NCBI GenBank assembly: GCA_905178155.1
Contig: CAJINV010000001.1
Location: 4,488,233 to 4,552,232, forward strand
Source of the DNA: Amoebophrya sp. A120
Taxonomy: Eukaryota; Sar; Dinophyceae; Syndiniales; Amoebophryaceae
Reading direction: 5' to 3'
DNA: 64,000 bases
The translations under genes and the position numbers were made by a program. Below the pieces are notes generated by a model. It was given only the letters and a program-made list of their open reading frames with translations, did no database searches and was not told the DNA's origin. Shown in pieces: positions 45,643 to 56,310 of this stretch. How positions within the stretch are numbered: position 1 is the stretch's first letter; every line of letters begins with the position of its first letter.

Positions 45643-47539
45643 TTACATGGAGATGTAGGAATTCAATGTGTTATCGATCCCAACTACCTCGAAAGGGGAC
45701 ACTGTCGACTTCTGCAAGCGCAGAGCGGTTGCAACAAGTTCGTAGGAATTCAATGTCTTATCGATCCCAACTACCTCGAAAGGGGACACTGTCAACTTCT
45801 GCAAGCGCAGAGCGGTTGCAACAAGTTCGTAGTCCAGCCTCATTTTCTCGCCACTCGTTAGCGAAGCTCTCACCTGGTCCAGCAGCTCGTCGGAACAATA
45901 CCACGCGTGCTTTACGGTCCACTCCGCCACAAACTGTTCACGGCGCAACTGTTCGCCACACAGGCCCACCGCAGCGGTATAATTATCCTGCCAAGCGCGC
46001 CGCTTGCCTGCAGACAAAAGCATCGCCTTTTTCTGTTCGTAGTTCTCGTCTTTCTGGTCGAGCGCATCCACTTTTTCATGCATCAACTGCTGTCCCAGTC
46101 CGTGATCGGTCGTCTCCAGCTGCCACACGATGACCCGCTCTTCCCGGAATCTCTTCCGAAATTGCGATGGACTCAACCCTTCCACCAACCGCAAGAAAAA
46201 AGGATAGTCCATACTTTTCCACCCAAGTCGCTGCTTTTTCGGGATCCAGTTTTCAATCCGTTCGGTGGTGAAGTGACTGCGGAAAAAATGGCGCGCAGCA
46301 TCGTCCAAGCCCAGGATGATTTTCCGATTTTTTTCTGCTATACACCTTTGGTGGAGCCCTCTTGCCACCACATCCGGTTTTGGGAGGCTGTAGCCTAGCC
46401 CTAGTTGGCGACTTTTCCGCAAAATTCTCAAAACAGCGCTCGCGGGATTCCCCTCCATAGTTTCAAACGGTGCCAGCTGCAATTTTGTTCCCTCGTAGGC
46501 TTCACCGCGTTCACAAGCCACAGCAAGGTTGCAGTCAGTCCCGGGCGCCGGCAACAAGGCGAGCTTGGCCATGCTCTTGCACCACGTATCAAAATCCGGA
46601 GTAGTGTATTTGCGCGGCGCCTCCGCTTGGGCGGACCAGGTCACGACAGGGCTCGCACCATCATCATTCGGGTTGCTCGTATAGCACGGCACCCATTTGA
46701 ACGCAATGTCGTACCCGATTCGGATGCAGTTGATGTCGAAGCCCTGGATCAGCCGTTCTATCTCGGCGTGGTTGGTGTTGATGAAGTTCAACTCTATCAA
46801 TTTGCCGCCTATCATAACCTCCTCGCTCGTGACCTTCAGCAGCCGATGACGCCAGACGCGGTCCGTTTCCAGCTCTGCGAGTACGTCCTTCGCGTCGGAG
46901 CAAAAAAAAATATCTACATCGTTGTAGGGGAGTTTGGTTGTATGAAAAGAAAAAAGTTCGCCAAGGTCACCACTCGGCAAGTTTTGCATAACAAAGTTCT
47001 GTCACAGCTCTTTCTTGTTTTCTTATATTGCACAAACAAAAGGGAGTTCGCATCTCAAACTTGACTGTGATGCATTTTGATTTTTAGTACGGACGACAGA
47101 CAAGAGTTTGAGCTTCGCATTGCAAAAACGCGCATGCGTGACCGCGACGGACTTTTTTTGTTGGATATGTTTTGCCCTGCGAAGCCTCAAACACCGCCAG
47201 TGCGCTGGGGTAGCTTCCGGCAATCATGTAGTTGCAGCATGGACGCTTTAATTTCGCTGCTAGAGTCTTGGTCGCGACCGAAACCACGGCCGATAGCGGC
47301 AAAGGCTTGTCGATTTCGACGGCCGGTTTCGGAAAAAGGATTCTAAGTAAAGGATTCTCGGGCTCTTTCGTTTCCTCGTCCTTGTCGAGCTTTCGGGCCT
47401 CGGACAGAGCTTCGTCGTCGGAAGGAGGATCAACATGAAATGTAAGACTCCGTGAATCGAAACCGCCAAGCGAAGGCAGCTCGTCCGGATCCTGGGTATT
47501 GCTCTCTACCGAGCGCATACGCTTGTTCACTGCAGCCAT
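45643..47539 (-). CDS. Nucleotidyltransferase-fold-like protein, paralogue 1
   Basis: The ATG is at 47539. Element D3 is removed (46941-47167 plus five bases), leaving 555 codons and 554 residues. A helix-G-S followed by an acidic D-x-D block, YMIAGSYPSAL and then KLPYNDVDIFF once spliced, fits the hG[GS]...Dh[DE]h signature of the nucleotidyltransferase superfamily. A conserved GFDINCIRIGYDIAFKW block follows. The neighbour at 48612-50232 aligns over most of its length (FDINCIRVGY, PYNDIDVYY). The C-terminus contains a 29-residue tandem duplication. The substrate is unknown; fold and activity are inferred from the motif only. The spliced sequence matches the uninterrupted paralogue at the same place, which supports removal of D3. 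Confidence 0.7.
45656..45829. repeat. 87-bp coding tandem duplication
   Basis: Two head-to-tail units, 45656-45742 and 45743-45829, differ at two positions. They encode two 29-residue copies beginning ELVATALRLQK and ending TLNSY at the C-terminus of the nucleotidyltransferase-like protein. Both differences change an amino acid (Leu/Ser and Lys/Asn). Confidence 0.95.
46941..47167. mobile_element. Introner-like element D3 (family D, 227 bp)
   Basis: The ends are TATGAAAAGAAAAAAGTTCG and CGGACTTTTTTTGTTGGATA. The flanks are GGTTG and TGTTT, a decayed duplication. Removing 232 bases joins EASQGKT to KLPYNDVDIFF. The neighbouring paralogue reads RTEKQTPYNDIDVYY with no interruption at this point. 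Confidence 0.9.
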
Positions 47540-48611
47540 GGTGCGTGTTGGTCGTGCTTGTCGTTGTCGCTCGCCAAAAGGATTTATTTTTTGTTTTTAT
47601 GTTGAGAGAATGAATTCCGATGGGGATAACATTCAGTAAGTCTTGCAATCTTTCATTTTCATTTTGTTTACACAAAGAAATTTCGTACGGGATTGATACA
47701 GTGGAAACCAGAAATGAGTGCAGTGGATACTTGGTTTGGAATCAAAGAGTCGCTATATTACATACTTTAGAGGTTTTCTGATAAAGATCAGCAATGACGC
47801 GTTACGAGAAAACAACCGACAATTGAAAGTCGTGACAAAAAGTTTGTGTACACTGAAAGCCAATTAACGTAAACCTCATGTCGCGGATAGAGACGCACGC
47901 TGTTTTTTCTTGTTCCTGTTGCGGTGTGTAGTGGTGACAGTCTTCACTAACATCAAGTGTTACAACTATGGACTGACGATTACGAAATCCGCAGATCCTG
48001 CAGTGTGTGCGTGAAGCACGTTCGACAGTCAGACGCCCAAATAAGAGATGCGTTTTTCACGAAAGCAGTGAACCTTCATCGTCTTGCAGCAAAAGTGGGC
48101 CTTCGCCTTCTTCGTACACCTACCAGCAGAATAATTCGCAACACTAGAAGGATCTTTTCATCTTCAGACCTCGCAGCAACATGATCCCTCGTGATCTTGA
48201 CGCTTCAGCAGTTGCTTCTTGACTCACGACAGTGATCGCAGAGACTTTTCGCGTCACGATAACCACATCCAGCGAAACGCGGCTCTTCAGAAAGAAGCCA
48301 ACCGCTTCCAGTTCCTGCTGAACAGTCCAACTCGCTCGGCGAAACTGCCGCCAAACAGCGCCGCTTTATTATTTGCATGGTCGATACACAGTATTTTTGA
48401 GCATTAGCACAGCATTGTTGAGCATTAGCACAGCATTTGACGTCTCACTATAGACAAAACAAGAATAAGAGATGTAGCTCGTCGAAACAACTCACACATA
48501 GTTTCTGTTTCTTCCGTCACTTATCCTTGACATTGGCACTCCACTTCCTATTTGACTGTTACTTTTTATCATTGCGGGATCGAGCACGACGAGAATCGGA
48601 ATGAGAATCTA
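47540..48611. other. Intergenic region between the paralogues, 1.07 kb
   Basis: AT-rich with no supported gene on either strand. A 20-bp unit TTGAGCATTAGCACAGCATT is repeated at 48397-48416 and 48418-48437. Confidence 0.5.
48397..48437. repeat. 21-bp tandem repeat, two copies
   Basis: The unit TTGAGCATTAGCACAGCATT recurs with a period of 21 bases and no change. It lies in non-coding sequence. Confidence 0.85.
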
Positions 48612-50232
48612 CTACAGTATGTAAAGCAAGTATGTATGAATGCCCACTTGCGTTTCATCCACTAACTCAGCCAGTGGCGACGAATGCGCGCCAGCGTCCG
48701 TGCGCGTCACCCGCTCTTCCAGAATCGCACGCAGCCGGACTTGCTGCTCCGCGCTCAGCAACGGCTCCACTTGGTTTCGGAATTCCTTGCTGGCGTAGAG
48801 CGCGTACTCACTGAGCCACTTCTCGCGGACGGTGGCAAAGGAATTCGTCCGGCAGATGCGCAGCGCTTCGCTGTATGCGTGCTCGTAATTTTTAGCAGCT
48901 CGACCGGCGGGGTCCTCGAGCATCGCCTTTTTCGTTCCGTAGCCCTCCGCAGCAGTGTCTAGCTTCGCGATCTCCTTTTCCGTCCAGTCCGCCTGCACAT
49001 CCGCGTCTACGCTTTCCAGCCGCCAGATCTCCACGCGCTCCTTCGTGAGCCACGCACCGAATTGCTTTGCATTCATTTCCGTGACCAGCCGCATGGAAAA
49101 CAGCCGGTCGATCATGCTAAACTCGCGGGAGTGTATGCATTGCAATATGCAGTCTGGGTTTGGAAAGTTGTGAAGATCATGCATGAACAATAAGAGCACT
49201 GCACTGCGCTGACAAGCATGTTGACAGATTTTTTCGTGTCTCTGTGTCGTCTATTCCGCATGAGAAACTGCGTTTTTGCATGACAGACAAAAGAAGCCTC
49301 CGAGGCCACACAACACAGAGCGCAACGTCATGCCAGACAGACATGACAAGTCTCGCAATCTTCCAGGCCCAGACCCATTTGCATTTGTTAAGGTGCCGGC
49401 TCTTTCTATTCGGGACCCAAGTCGGCAGCTTCTTGATGTGGAAAAGGTTCCGGATCCACCTTTGCTCCTTTGCGGGGAGCTTCTTAAACTTCTCAAAATT
49501 TTCCTTGCCGATTATCCGCATGTGAAGCTTCGCCGCCAGCGCCTTCAGGTCTGGGAGGACGTAGGGAAGACACAGCTGCCCGGCCTTCTTGATCACGCGG
49601 ATGAACGAAGCGCAGGGGTTAGTGTACAGCATGTCCTCCAGCGGCACCATGCGCAATTCCGTGCCGGCCGCGTTGGGGTCCGTAACCGCACAGCGCATAG
49701 CCTTCAGCCAAGACTCGAAGTCTGCTGCCCGGTAGGTTTCCCGGACTACTGGCCTGATTTTGTACACAGTGGCGTCGATATGCTGGTAGTCCTGCTGGAT
49801 CTTGTAACCCACCCGGATGCAATTGATATCGAAGGCCTCGACCAACTGCTCCAAATCGCAATGGGCGTAGCGTATCAAGCTCAGCTCCACTTCTTCGCCG
49901 TCGATGGTCACGGCGTGGCTCGCGCAGTCCAAAACTCGCGGCTTCAGCGGGTCGCCCTTCTGCCAGTCCTCGAAAAACGACCCTGCGTAGTAGACGTCGA
50001 TGTCGTTGTACGGAGTCTGTTTCTCCGTCCGGGTCTCGCGGTCTATTTCAACAGCCGCCGGGTATGAGCCGGCGATTATGAAATCCGTGGGGTGTCCCAG
50101 GTAGCTACGCAGCAGCTCGTCCGCTCGTGCAACCACTTTGGACAGCGGTAAGGGGCGCTTGGGAGCCAGGCTTTCGAGTACCGGGCGCGTTTTTGGCGCA
50201 AAGGCAAATGCCTCATCACGAGATCGCTTCAT
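48612..50232 (-). CDS. Nucleotidyltransferase-fold-like protein, paralogue 2
   Basis: The ATG is at 50232. Element A6 is removed (49134-49390 plus five bases), leaving 452 residues. The IIAGSYPAAVEI motif, then TPYNDIDVYY, gives the G-S and D-x-D signature expected of the nucleotidyltransferase fold. FDINCIRVGYKI follows at about residue 150. It is shorter than paralogue 1, mainly because it lacks the C-terminal duplication and part of the N-terminus. The genes are tandem, same strand, about 1.1 kb apart, so they arose by local duplication. Paralogue 1 is uninterrupted where A6 sits. The biological role is unknown. Confidence 0.7.
49134..49390. mobile_element. Introner-like element A6 (family A, decayed, 257 bp)
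   Basis: The ends are TATGCATTGCAATATGCAGT and its decayed complement (CAGACCCATTTGCATTTGTTA). The flanks GAGTG and AGGTG are no longer identical. Excision of 262 bases joins NRKSRHL to REFSMIDRLF in frame. The interior still has the family A GAAACTGCGTTTTTGCATG module, oriented like A2. It is the most diverged family A copy, so possibly the oldest. Confidence 0.88.
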
Positions 50233-50748
50233 CTTCTGAATTGTCGTAGATACGCAACTTTACTTAATTACATTGGGTACTTACTGGTGTCTCGTGCAAG
50301 TGCGTCATTTCCATTCAGATTTTAAGGTTCAAAGCCCCGCGAAAAAACGATTATTTGAATGAATATTTGCGATTACGATGCCCCTGGCTGCTCTCGCACT
50401 CGAGATTTTGACAACAGTTGCGCTCGAGCCGAGTTTTTAGGCACAACGAAGCGAAGAGACGACCTTCAAATTGAACAGAAAAGAACACGATTTTCGACGA
50501 AATCACCTTTACAGACTGCTTCTCGCAGTCCGGCGGTTGACTTTTTTAATTCTGCGCTCCAAAATCAGTAAAACAACAAGACTAGACTGCGTCTTTCGCA
50601 ACGGCATTCAACGCTGAGCGAGATTGCTGTAACAGCTGCAGCAGCTCCATCGACTATTGTACAAGATCGCGCGCGACCTAAACCAAGGGTTATAAAGTGA
50701 GTACATTTATTGGTGGACGTAGTTAATTTCATGAAGACAACTACAGCC
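50233..50748. other. Intergenic spacer
   Basis: This 516-bp stretch lies between the second nucleotidyltransferase-like gene and the stop of the TENA-like gene. Nothing specific was seen. Confidence 0.5.
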
Positions 50749-51937
50749 TCAGGCACAATACGCACCGTGATAGATGCCGTCCCAGAATTCTACAAGATAG
50801 GTCTGGAGCACGCGCACACTGTCCTTGATTCGTTTATACGGCCAGGATTTCAAGTGATCCGTGTCAGCGCCCTTCATCAACTCCTTCACCAACAGGTCCA
50901 TATCATCCAGCGCCTCGGCGTAGAACCGGAAATAAGTGATGTCATGATCGGAAAGGCGATACCTGGGAGGTATTGATAGTTCGACCAATTCAGGAAACGC
51001 ACTTACCCGAGTCTGCACTTCCCGGCTTTCGCTTTCGATGCCAAAAGCATTCGTGTCACAAAAACCAAAAAAAGTAACTATACTTTGGATTCGCCTGCAC
51101 CGCCGCTACGATGTTTTTGCACATTTCCGCCCACACTGGATACAGCAGCGCGTAGCAGACTGCTATCATCGCCGGCGTGGTGTGCGTGACCAGCCAGGAG
51201 GTGTACGCCGTGTAGCACTGGCTCCTTGGCGACGGTTCGTACCTTTCCATCTCTTCGTCGCTCAGCTTCAACGCTTTCTGAAAGTGCTTCAGGTGGTCCG
51301 CCGCGAACTGACACGCGATACGGGAAAACTCGAAAAACTTTCCCACCGTATCGTCTTTCCTGCCTTGGTGCAAGTCGTACGCCACGGTGAAAGTTCGAAG
51401 GTCACTCCGCACGACGTAAAAACTCTCTGCGACAAGCTTTCGTGCCCGATTCGTGGACAGTTTCCCGTTCCTGGCGTCCCGTATAAACGGGTGGTCAGTC
51501 AGGTAGTTACTATTCTCGAGAAAAAACGCCTCGGCCTTCAGCAGTGGCATGCAGTCGCTCCACTTTTCCAGTTTCACGGCCGCTGCGCTCCGCGCCGATT
51601 GCTCTCCCTGCTTTTTCGCGCGGGAGGGACCTAGTCGTTTAGGGGGTTGTGAAAGCGCGTCCTCTCTAGGGATAAAAAAAAAACGCAGTAGATAGGAGTT
51701 GAGTAGCAACATTGAAACAACGCCATCAAACAAACGCTGGTAAGTACATTTTAGCGACATCAAATAAACTATACTCGGCGGTCTTTGTTTTTCATATTTT
51801 TTTGTCGGCGAGTCCGCTTCGGGAGGTTTTGGCGGCCGCACCGCGGTGGCGGGCGGTTGGTCGCTCGGGGCGGTTTCTATGTGGGCCGGTCGCTTCCGCC
51901 TGGATTTTTTCTGGTCGTCTGCGGAAGGGTCAGTCAT
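50749..51937 (-). CDS. TENA/THI-4-like (haem-oxygenase-like fold) protein
   Basis: The ATG is at 51937. A 111-bp intron (51664-51774, GTATAG...GAG) removes a phenylalanine-rich non-conserved stretch and keeps the frame. One or two further introns around 51.0-51.1 kb, with a very short exon between them, are needed to join the last exon that ends at 50749. The N-terminal 45 residues are basic and proline-rich. The main part, WSDCMPLLKAEAFFLENSNY, then DHPFIRDARNGKL and AESFYVVRSDLRTF, follows the TENA/THI-4 pattern of an all-helical bundle beginning with a H-P-F-I/V motif. The C-terminal exon supplies the last helices (LQTYLVEFWDGIYHG). Classical members hydrolyse thiamine breakdown products or act with biosynthetic partners. 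Whether this one is catalytic is unknown. Confidence 0.6.
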
Positions 51938-52322
51938 CTTTGCCGGCGTGCAGGTCCGCTAGCAGCAGCGATTGGAGGGCGAAAACACGGAGAGAAAGCA
52001 GAGCAAGAACAGATTGAAGACGCGCGGTGTGTACATTCTTTTTTTCAACTTGAACTTCTTGCTATTGATTCCTAGTGAGTTTTCTAGACAGAGAGAATCC
52101 GAGCGGATCATTTTCTGACGGACGTCGACGTCTGTACGTATTCACAGCCATCTCCGCGCTCCTTTTGTTTCCCCTCTTCGGCGTTTCTGCTCCAGATCCA
52201 AAGGTGCCGCATATCATTCGCTCGCTCGTAGAGACAGAGATCGCAACAGCCGGAACAGAACAAACATCAAAGGAATACAGCAATTTGAGTACGTGTGTAT
52301 CAGTCACCGGAGCGACCACGTT
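51938..52322. other. Intergenic spacer
   Basis: This 385-bp stretch lies between the TENA-like start and the stop of the membrane protein. No feature is supported. Confidence 0.5.
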
Positions 52323-55300
52323 TCAAGAATCGTATGCTTCTGGAGGCAGCAGTGATTGCTCCGGATGGGGAGCCAAAATGCGATTTTTCGTAAACTCATC
52401 ATACACAGCAACGAAACCGGCAGCTCGCCTGCAAGAATTCGCTTTCGAACTCGTAGTGAAAACATGCGCTGCGTGATCAGGACATGGCTTCGTCGTTCTC
52501 TCCCAGAGCGGTACCATGCTCAGCCCCGCGGTTGCTGATCTGTCAAAATGCAACGACAGCCCGAGAACTTTTGCGGTTGGTCGCGCGGAGACACTTTTTC
52601 TCTGCTCCAGCACCTCCCTTCTGCTCTGCCCTTTCTTCGTATGCAGCTGCTTTGTTCTCCTCGTCGTGAGTGAGCGCTGACTACGGCGGACAAGCCGGTT
52701 GCCGCAACTTCTCGACGATGATCCGCCCACTGTTCTAGCGCAAACTGATTCTAGCCTTTTCCTGCGCTTTTGGGCTGGCGTCGTCAGCCTCCTATCAGGT
52801 GGAGATGTTGGTCCAGCCGCAAATAATGGATCCGTGTTGACAGGCGGGCCACTCTCCTCCGTTTCAGCGAGGAGGACGACCACCTCCACGGTCGCTCTTT
52901 TCTGCTGCGCGTGGTTCATTTCACCTGCCGACAGGACAAACCCCTGCACCCCCCCGCCGATACGCGGGATGTTCCCCGCGGACATCTGACAATGCTCCAG
53001 CGTCGCCTTGGGATTTCTTCCGCGAGCCTCCACCCAGTGACAGACTTCAAAGCTACCATCGAACTTCAGGAGCCACAGAGTGCAGCTAGAATCGCCAACC
53101 TCGTTTCCGTGCCCCGGCAGTAAGTGATCACAGGAAACCGCAGCCGCGTCCGCTACGTTCGTCCTGACTACGCGTGCTTCGCCCGTCAATAATCGCCCGG
53201 CGTCGTCCAGGAACAACTCATCAACGTCGTTTCTCTCATCATCTAATCTACCACCTTCAGTCCGTCGGAGCACCCGCGACCTGCTGCTCGGCGATTTTCG
53301 CCAGGCATGCTGCACACCGGCGACCATCGAATCCCCTTCGGTTTTTCCGAACTGCGCTCGCCCTTCTCGACTCAGCCAAACCTCCCGCAGCGCGACCATC
53401 TCCGCGATTTCCTCGCTCCAGCTCTCCTTCTCCTGGATGTGGGTGCAGTACCACAGTAGCCCGACCACCCAAAGTGAGAGAAACAGGGACATGGCGATCA
53501 GGAACATGAACCACGGGACGTTCCCCGGCCGCATCTGCTGCGCCCAGCAGCGCCGGCCGCTGTTTGCCAGGAGCTCCTGCTCATCTCCCAACGTGCTGTC
53601 CCCGAGCGTCTCGTCCGCAATCACGGAATTGCGACCGACCGGCGCGTCGGGCCCCATGCGAATCCGGTTGAAGTGGTTTACGGGGAAAAAGGCACAGCTC
53701 GCCGTCACGGTGTTTTCCGCGGCCTCGGCGGCACGGCTGCAGGCGTACCGGTTGTTAAACAGCGGCTCCTGCGAATTTGCCAGCTTTTCATCCTCTTTCC
53801 GAATCGCGCTGCGCTCCTTCTCGGAAAGCGTTTGCACGAGTCGCCGTCGCAGCTTTTCATTCCACGAAGGAGTAATTTGCTCCTCCACTGTTGACTCAGC
53901 TCCGGAGGTGCTTTTCGTCGTTTCGGTGGAAACAACGCCGGCCGCGCCCCCTCGTTGTTCGAACAAAACGCTGCAGTCACTGCTTCGCGCACTCGAAGGA
54001 TGCTGTTGTCGAAAGGGCGGTCTTAACTTTATCGCACCTCCACTCTCTGTCGTGGCCAAAACCCGTAAGTGCCTTTCCAAGCGTGCGAGCGGAAGGCAGA
54101 CGCGCTGCTGCTCCCCGGCTTGCTGCGCGGTTACGCCCGGGATAATAGCGCTCTTCGTGATCGGATCGTACAGACACGCAACTTGCTCCTTGTTCTTCTT
54201 AATGTTGTCCACAAAGTGACCCGCGACGGAGATACAGACAAGCGGAATCAAATGCCCGTCCAGCGGCTCGAGTAAATGCGAGGCAACGCGCTCGTACTCG
54301 CTGATGAGCGACACCGCTTGCGCCGGAAGCTGCACCTGCTTGTCCCGCTGCAACCTCCGTAGCGAGCAGACAGAGAGGTAGGCGTGCAGGTACTGCTCTG
54401 GCGGTGGCAGGAGCTCACAACTCTTCTCGTCGTGTTCCTCTGGATTAATATCAACTTCGCCGCCCTCAACGACCACCGGTTCGACCACTGTATTTCCGCT
54501 GCGGTAGTCCCCGCTTTTACTATTTCCGCTACTCGACGCCGCACGCAAGTCCTCGCTGAAGCCGCCCCACTGGCCGAACACGTCGAGGTAGAGCACTTGC
54601 TTGAACTGGTGCGGTAACTTCACCTGTTCGTCGGTCCCCGCTTTCACCAGGAACAGAACCACCGCCACCCAGCAGATGTGAAACACGAAAACCAGCAACA
54701 CGAAGTAAATGTGGAACCGGTACCAGTGCCAGCGGTAGGTGGTAACCGCGGCCGTGGAGAAGAACGCGGGTAAAATGATGAGCAGCGCGACCAGGCCAAA
54801 GCTTCTGCCGCCCAGGTCGAAGTCGATTTTCGCCACCAGCAGCACGTTCACGGCCATCAGCAAACAGCAGCCCCAGGAGGCCCACTCGGCCTGGCTCGCG
54901 TTCTCCGTCGCGATCCCAAGACAGAAGTACCACAGACTGAAGAGCAGCGAATTCAGCCCGATCGACGTGCCGGCCCGCGCGTACGCGTCGTAGCTGATAA
55001 AATTCGCCTGCATGCGCCGGTACAGCTTCACGTGCTCCAGCGACGTCACTTCGATCACTTCGGGCGTTTGCTCCACGTTTTCAGCATCTGTGTCTACTGC
55101 GTCGCCCTCGCTCTGCAAGCCATTTTCACCAAGTACTCCAGTACTGTGCGAACTACTTTGACGCTGTCCTGCTTTCGCTGCTCCTGTTCTCGCATCCTTA
55201 TTATTCGGGTCACTCAACCCCTGTTTCAGCTTCGCCTCCAGCTTCTTTGCTGCGACTTTGATCAGTGGCACGCGCAGCATGTCCTTCGCCGAATAGCCTT

Positions 55301-55739
55301 CGAATTCCGTCGCGTGGAGTTGCAGCGCGTCGAGCTGTTTCTCTGTTGGGATGGGCAGACGCACGTACTGCGTCAACAGGCGAACCGCGAAGGAGTGCGA
55401 GGCGACGGACGCGTGCATGGCCAGCCAGAGGCTCAGGAAGAAAAGCAAAAAGCCGGAACACAAGCTCAGAATCTGCAGGCACCGCAGCCACTCGGGCGCG
55501 GCGTCCAGGTGGCCCTTGCAGAGCATGCGGACGCTCTGGTCGAGCAGCAGGGCGTTGACAATGAGGTACAAATCCATCTTGCCGGTGGTCAGCTCCATCA
55601 GGTCGCGGACGTCGTCCCGATACAACTTGCCCTGGTCCACCCGCATCTTTTGCTCCTGGAAGCCCCGCTCCTGCCATTGCTTCGCGTCGAAACGGAAATT
55701 CTCCTTGTTGTAATCGAAAGCGTCCTCCAGGTCTTCCAT
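52323..55739 (-). CDS. Seven-segment membrane protein, dinoflagellate-type family of unknown function
   Basis: A single exon encodes 1138 residues. I chose the ATG at 55739 (MEDLEDAFDYNKENF) because upstream frame sequence has only non-ATG starts. A conserved-looking N-terminal module, YRDDVRDLMELTTGKMDLYL, precedes the first hydrophobic segment. I associate this pattern, from memory, with unnamed multipass proteins of dinoflagellates. Hydrophobic segments are near residues 70-90, 105-130, 255-275, 285-305, 312-335 and 345-370, with a seventh at about 750-775 (FLIAMSLFLSLWVVGLLWY). The long stretch between segments six and seven and the C-terminal 350 residues are hydrophilic. The absence of introns in 3.4 kb is notable beside its neighbours. 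Role unknown. Confidence 0.8.
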   Translation of the reverse strand: MEDLEDAFDYNKENFRFDAKQWQERGFQEQKMRVDQGKLYRDDVRDLMELTTGKMDLYLIVNALLLDQSVRMLCKGHLDAAPEWLRCLQILSLCSGFLLFFLSLWLAMHASVASHSFAVRLLTQYVRLPIPTEKQLDALQLHATEFEGYSAKDMLRVPLIKVAAKKLEAKLKQGLSDPNNKDARTGAAKAGQRQSSSHSTGVLGENGLQSEGDAVDTDAENVEQTPEVIEVTSLEHVKLYRRMQANFISYDAYARAGTSIGLNSLLFSLWYFCLGIATENASQAEWASWGCCLLMAVNVLLVAKIDFDLGGRSFGLVALLIILPAFFSTAAVTTYRWHWYRFHIYFVLLVFVFHICWVAVVLFLVKAGTDEQVKLPHQFKQVLYLDVFGQWGGFSEDLRAASSSGNSKSGDYRSGNTVVEPVVVEGGEVDINPEEHDEKSCELLPPPEQYLHAYLSVCSLRRLQRDKQVQLPAQAVSLISEYERVASHLLEPLDGHLIPLVCISVAGHFVDNIKKNKEQVACLYDPITKSAIIPGVTAQQAGEQQRVCLPLARLERHLRVLATTESGGAIKLRPPFRQQHPSSARSSDCSVLFEQRGGAAGVVSTETTKSTSGAESTVEEQITPSWNEKLRRRLVQTLSEKERSAIRKEDEKLANSQEPLFNNRYACSRAAEAAENTVTASCAFFPVNHFNRIRMGPDAPVGRNSVIADETLGDSTLGDEQELLANSGRRCWAQQMRPGNVPWFMFLIAMSLFLSLWVVGLLWYCTHIQEKESWSEEIAEMVALREVWLSREGRAQFGKTEGDSMVAGVQHAWRKSPSSRSRVLRRTEGGRLDDERNDVDELFLDDAGRLLTGEARVVRTNVADAAAVSCDHLLPGHGNEVGDSSCTLWLLKFDGSFEVCHWVEARGRNPKATLEHCQMSAGNIPRIGGGVQGFVLSAGEMNHAQQKRATVEVVVLLAETEESGPPVNTDPLFAAGPTSPPDRRLTTPAQKRRKRLESVCARTVGGSSSRSCGNRLVRRSQRSLTTRRTKQLHTKKGQSRREVLEQRKSVSARPTAKVLGLSLHFDRSATAGLSMVPLWERTTKPCPDHAAHVFTTSSKANSCRRAAGFVAVYDEFTKNRILAPHPEQSLLPPEAYDS

Positions 55740-56310
55740 TTTGCTTCTTTTTCTTGTTACGTGAATCGATTTAGTTACTTTATTTTCCAATCGTTGCACT
55801 TGTTTTTCCCTGCGATTCCGCGCCCTCCCCGAGAAATGATTCACTGTTCATGTTCGTTTTCACTACCTTCAAGTACAACTGCCTCGTCGAAATACAGTGC
55901 GTGATCGCACTTTTTGAAAACAAATGGCAAACGTTTTGCTTTTGCGATAAAGTGGGTCCCTTTCGTTGGTTCAGCGCTTTTATTCTGATAGTAAAACCAG
56001 AATATTGTCTCATGCGCTCGAAAGAAAAGCACGACTTCTCCAGGTCGTGCGCGTGATAAAAAAATCTTTTTGGGCACATCGAACACAAATTTCGATTGCG
56101 CTGAAGATAAAACTTTCGGCGACTACGCACAAGAGCGGCGGGAGGACATGATTCTTGTTACAAGCATTTCTAGTACAGAGCGAACACTTTGCAAAAGTGC
56201 AGCGCAAATACGGACAAGCCAGGTAATGGCAGTACAATGTGTAGTTGCGCGCTCAACGCCTAACAGTGTGAATGCCGAAGTATTTTTTGCGTGCCAGAAC
56301 ATCATCAACG
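55740..56310. other. Intergenic spacer
   Basis: This 571-bp stretch lies upstream of the seven-segment protein gene. No structured element or coding exon was found. Confidence 0.5.
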
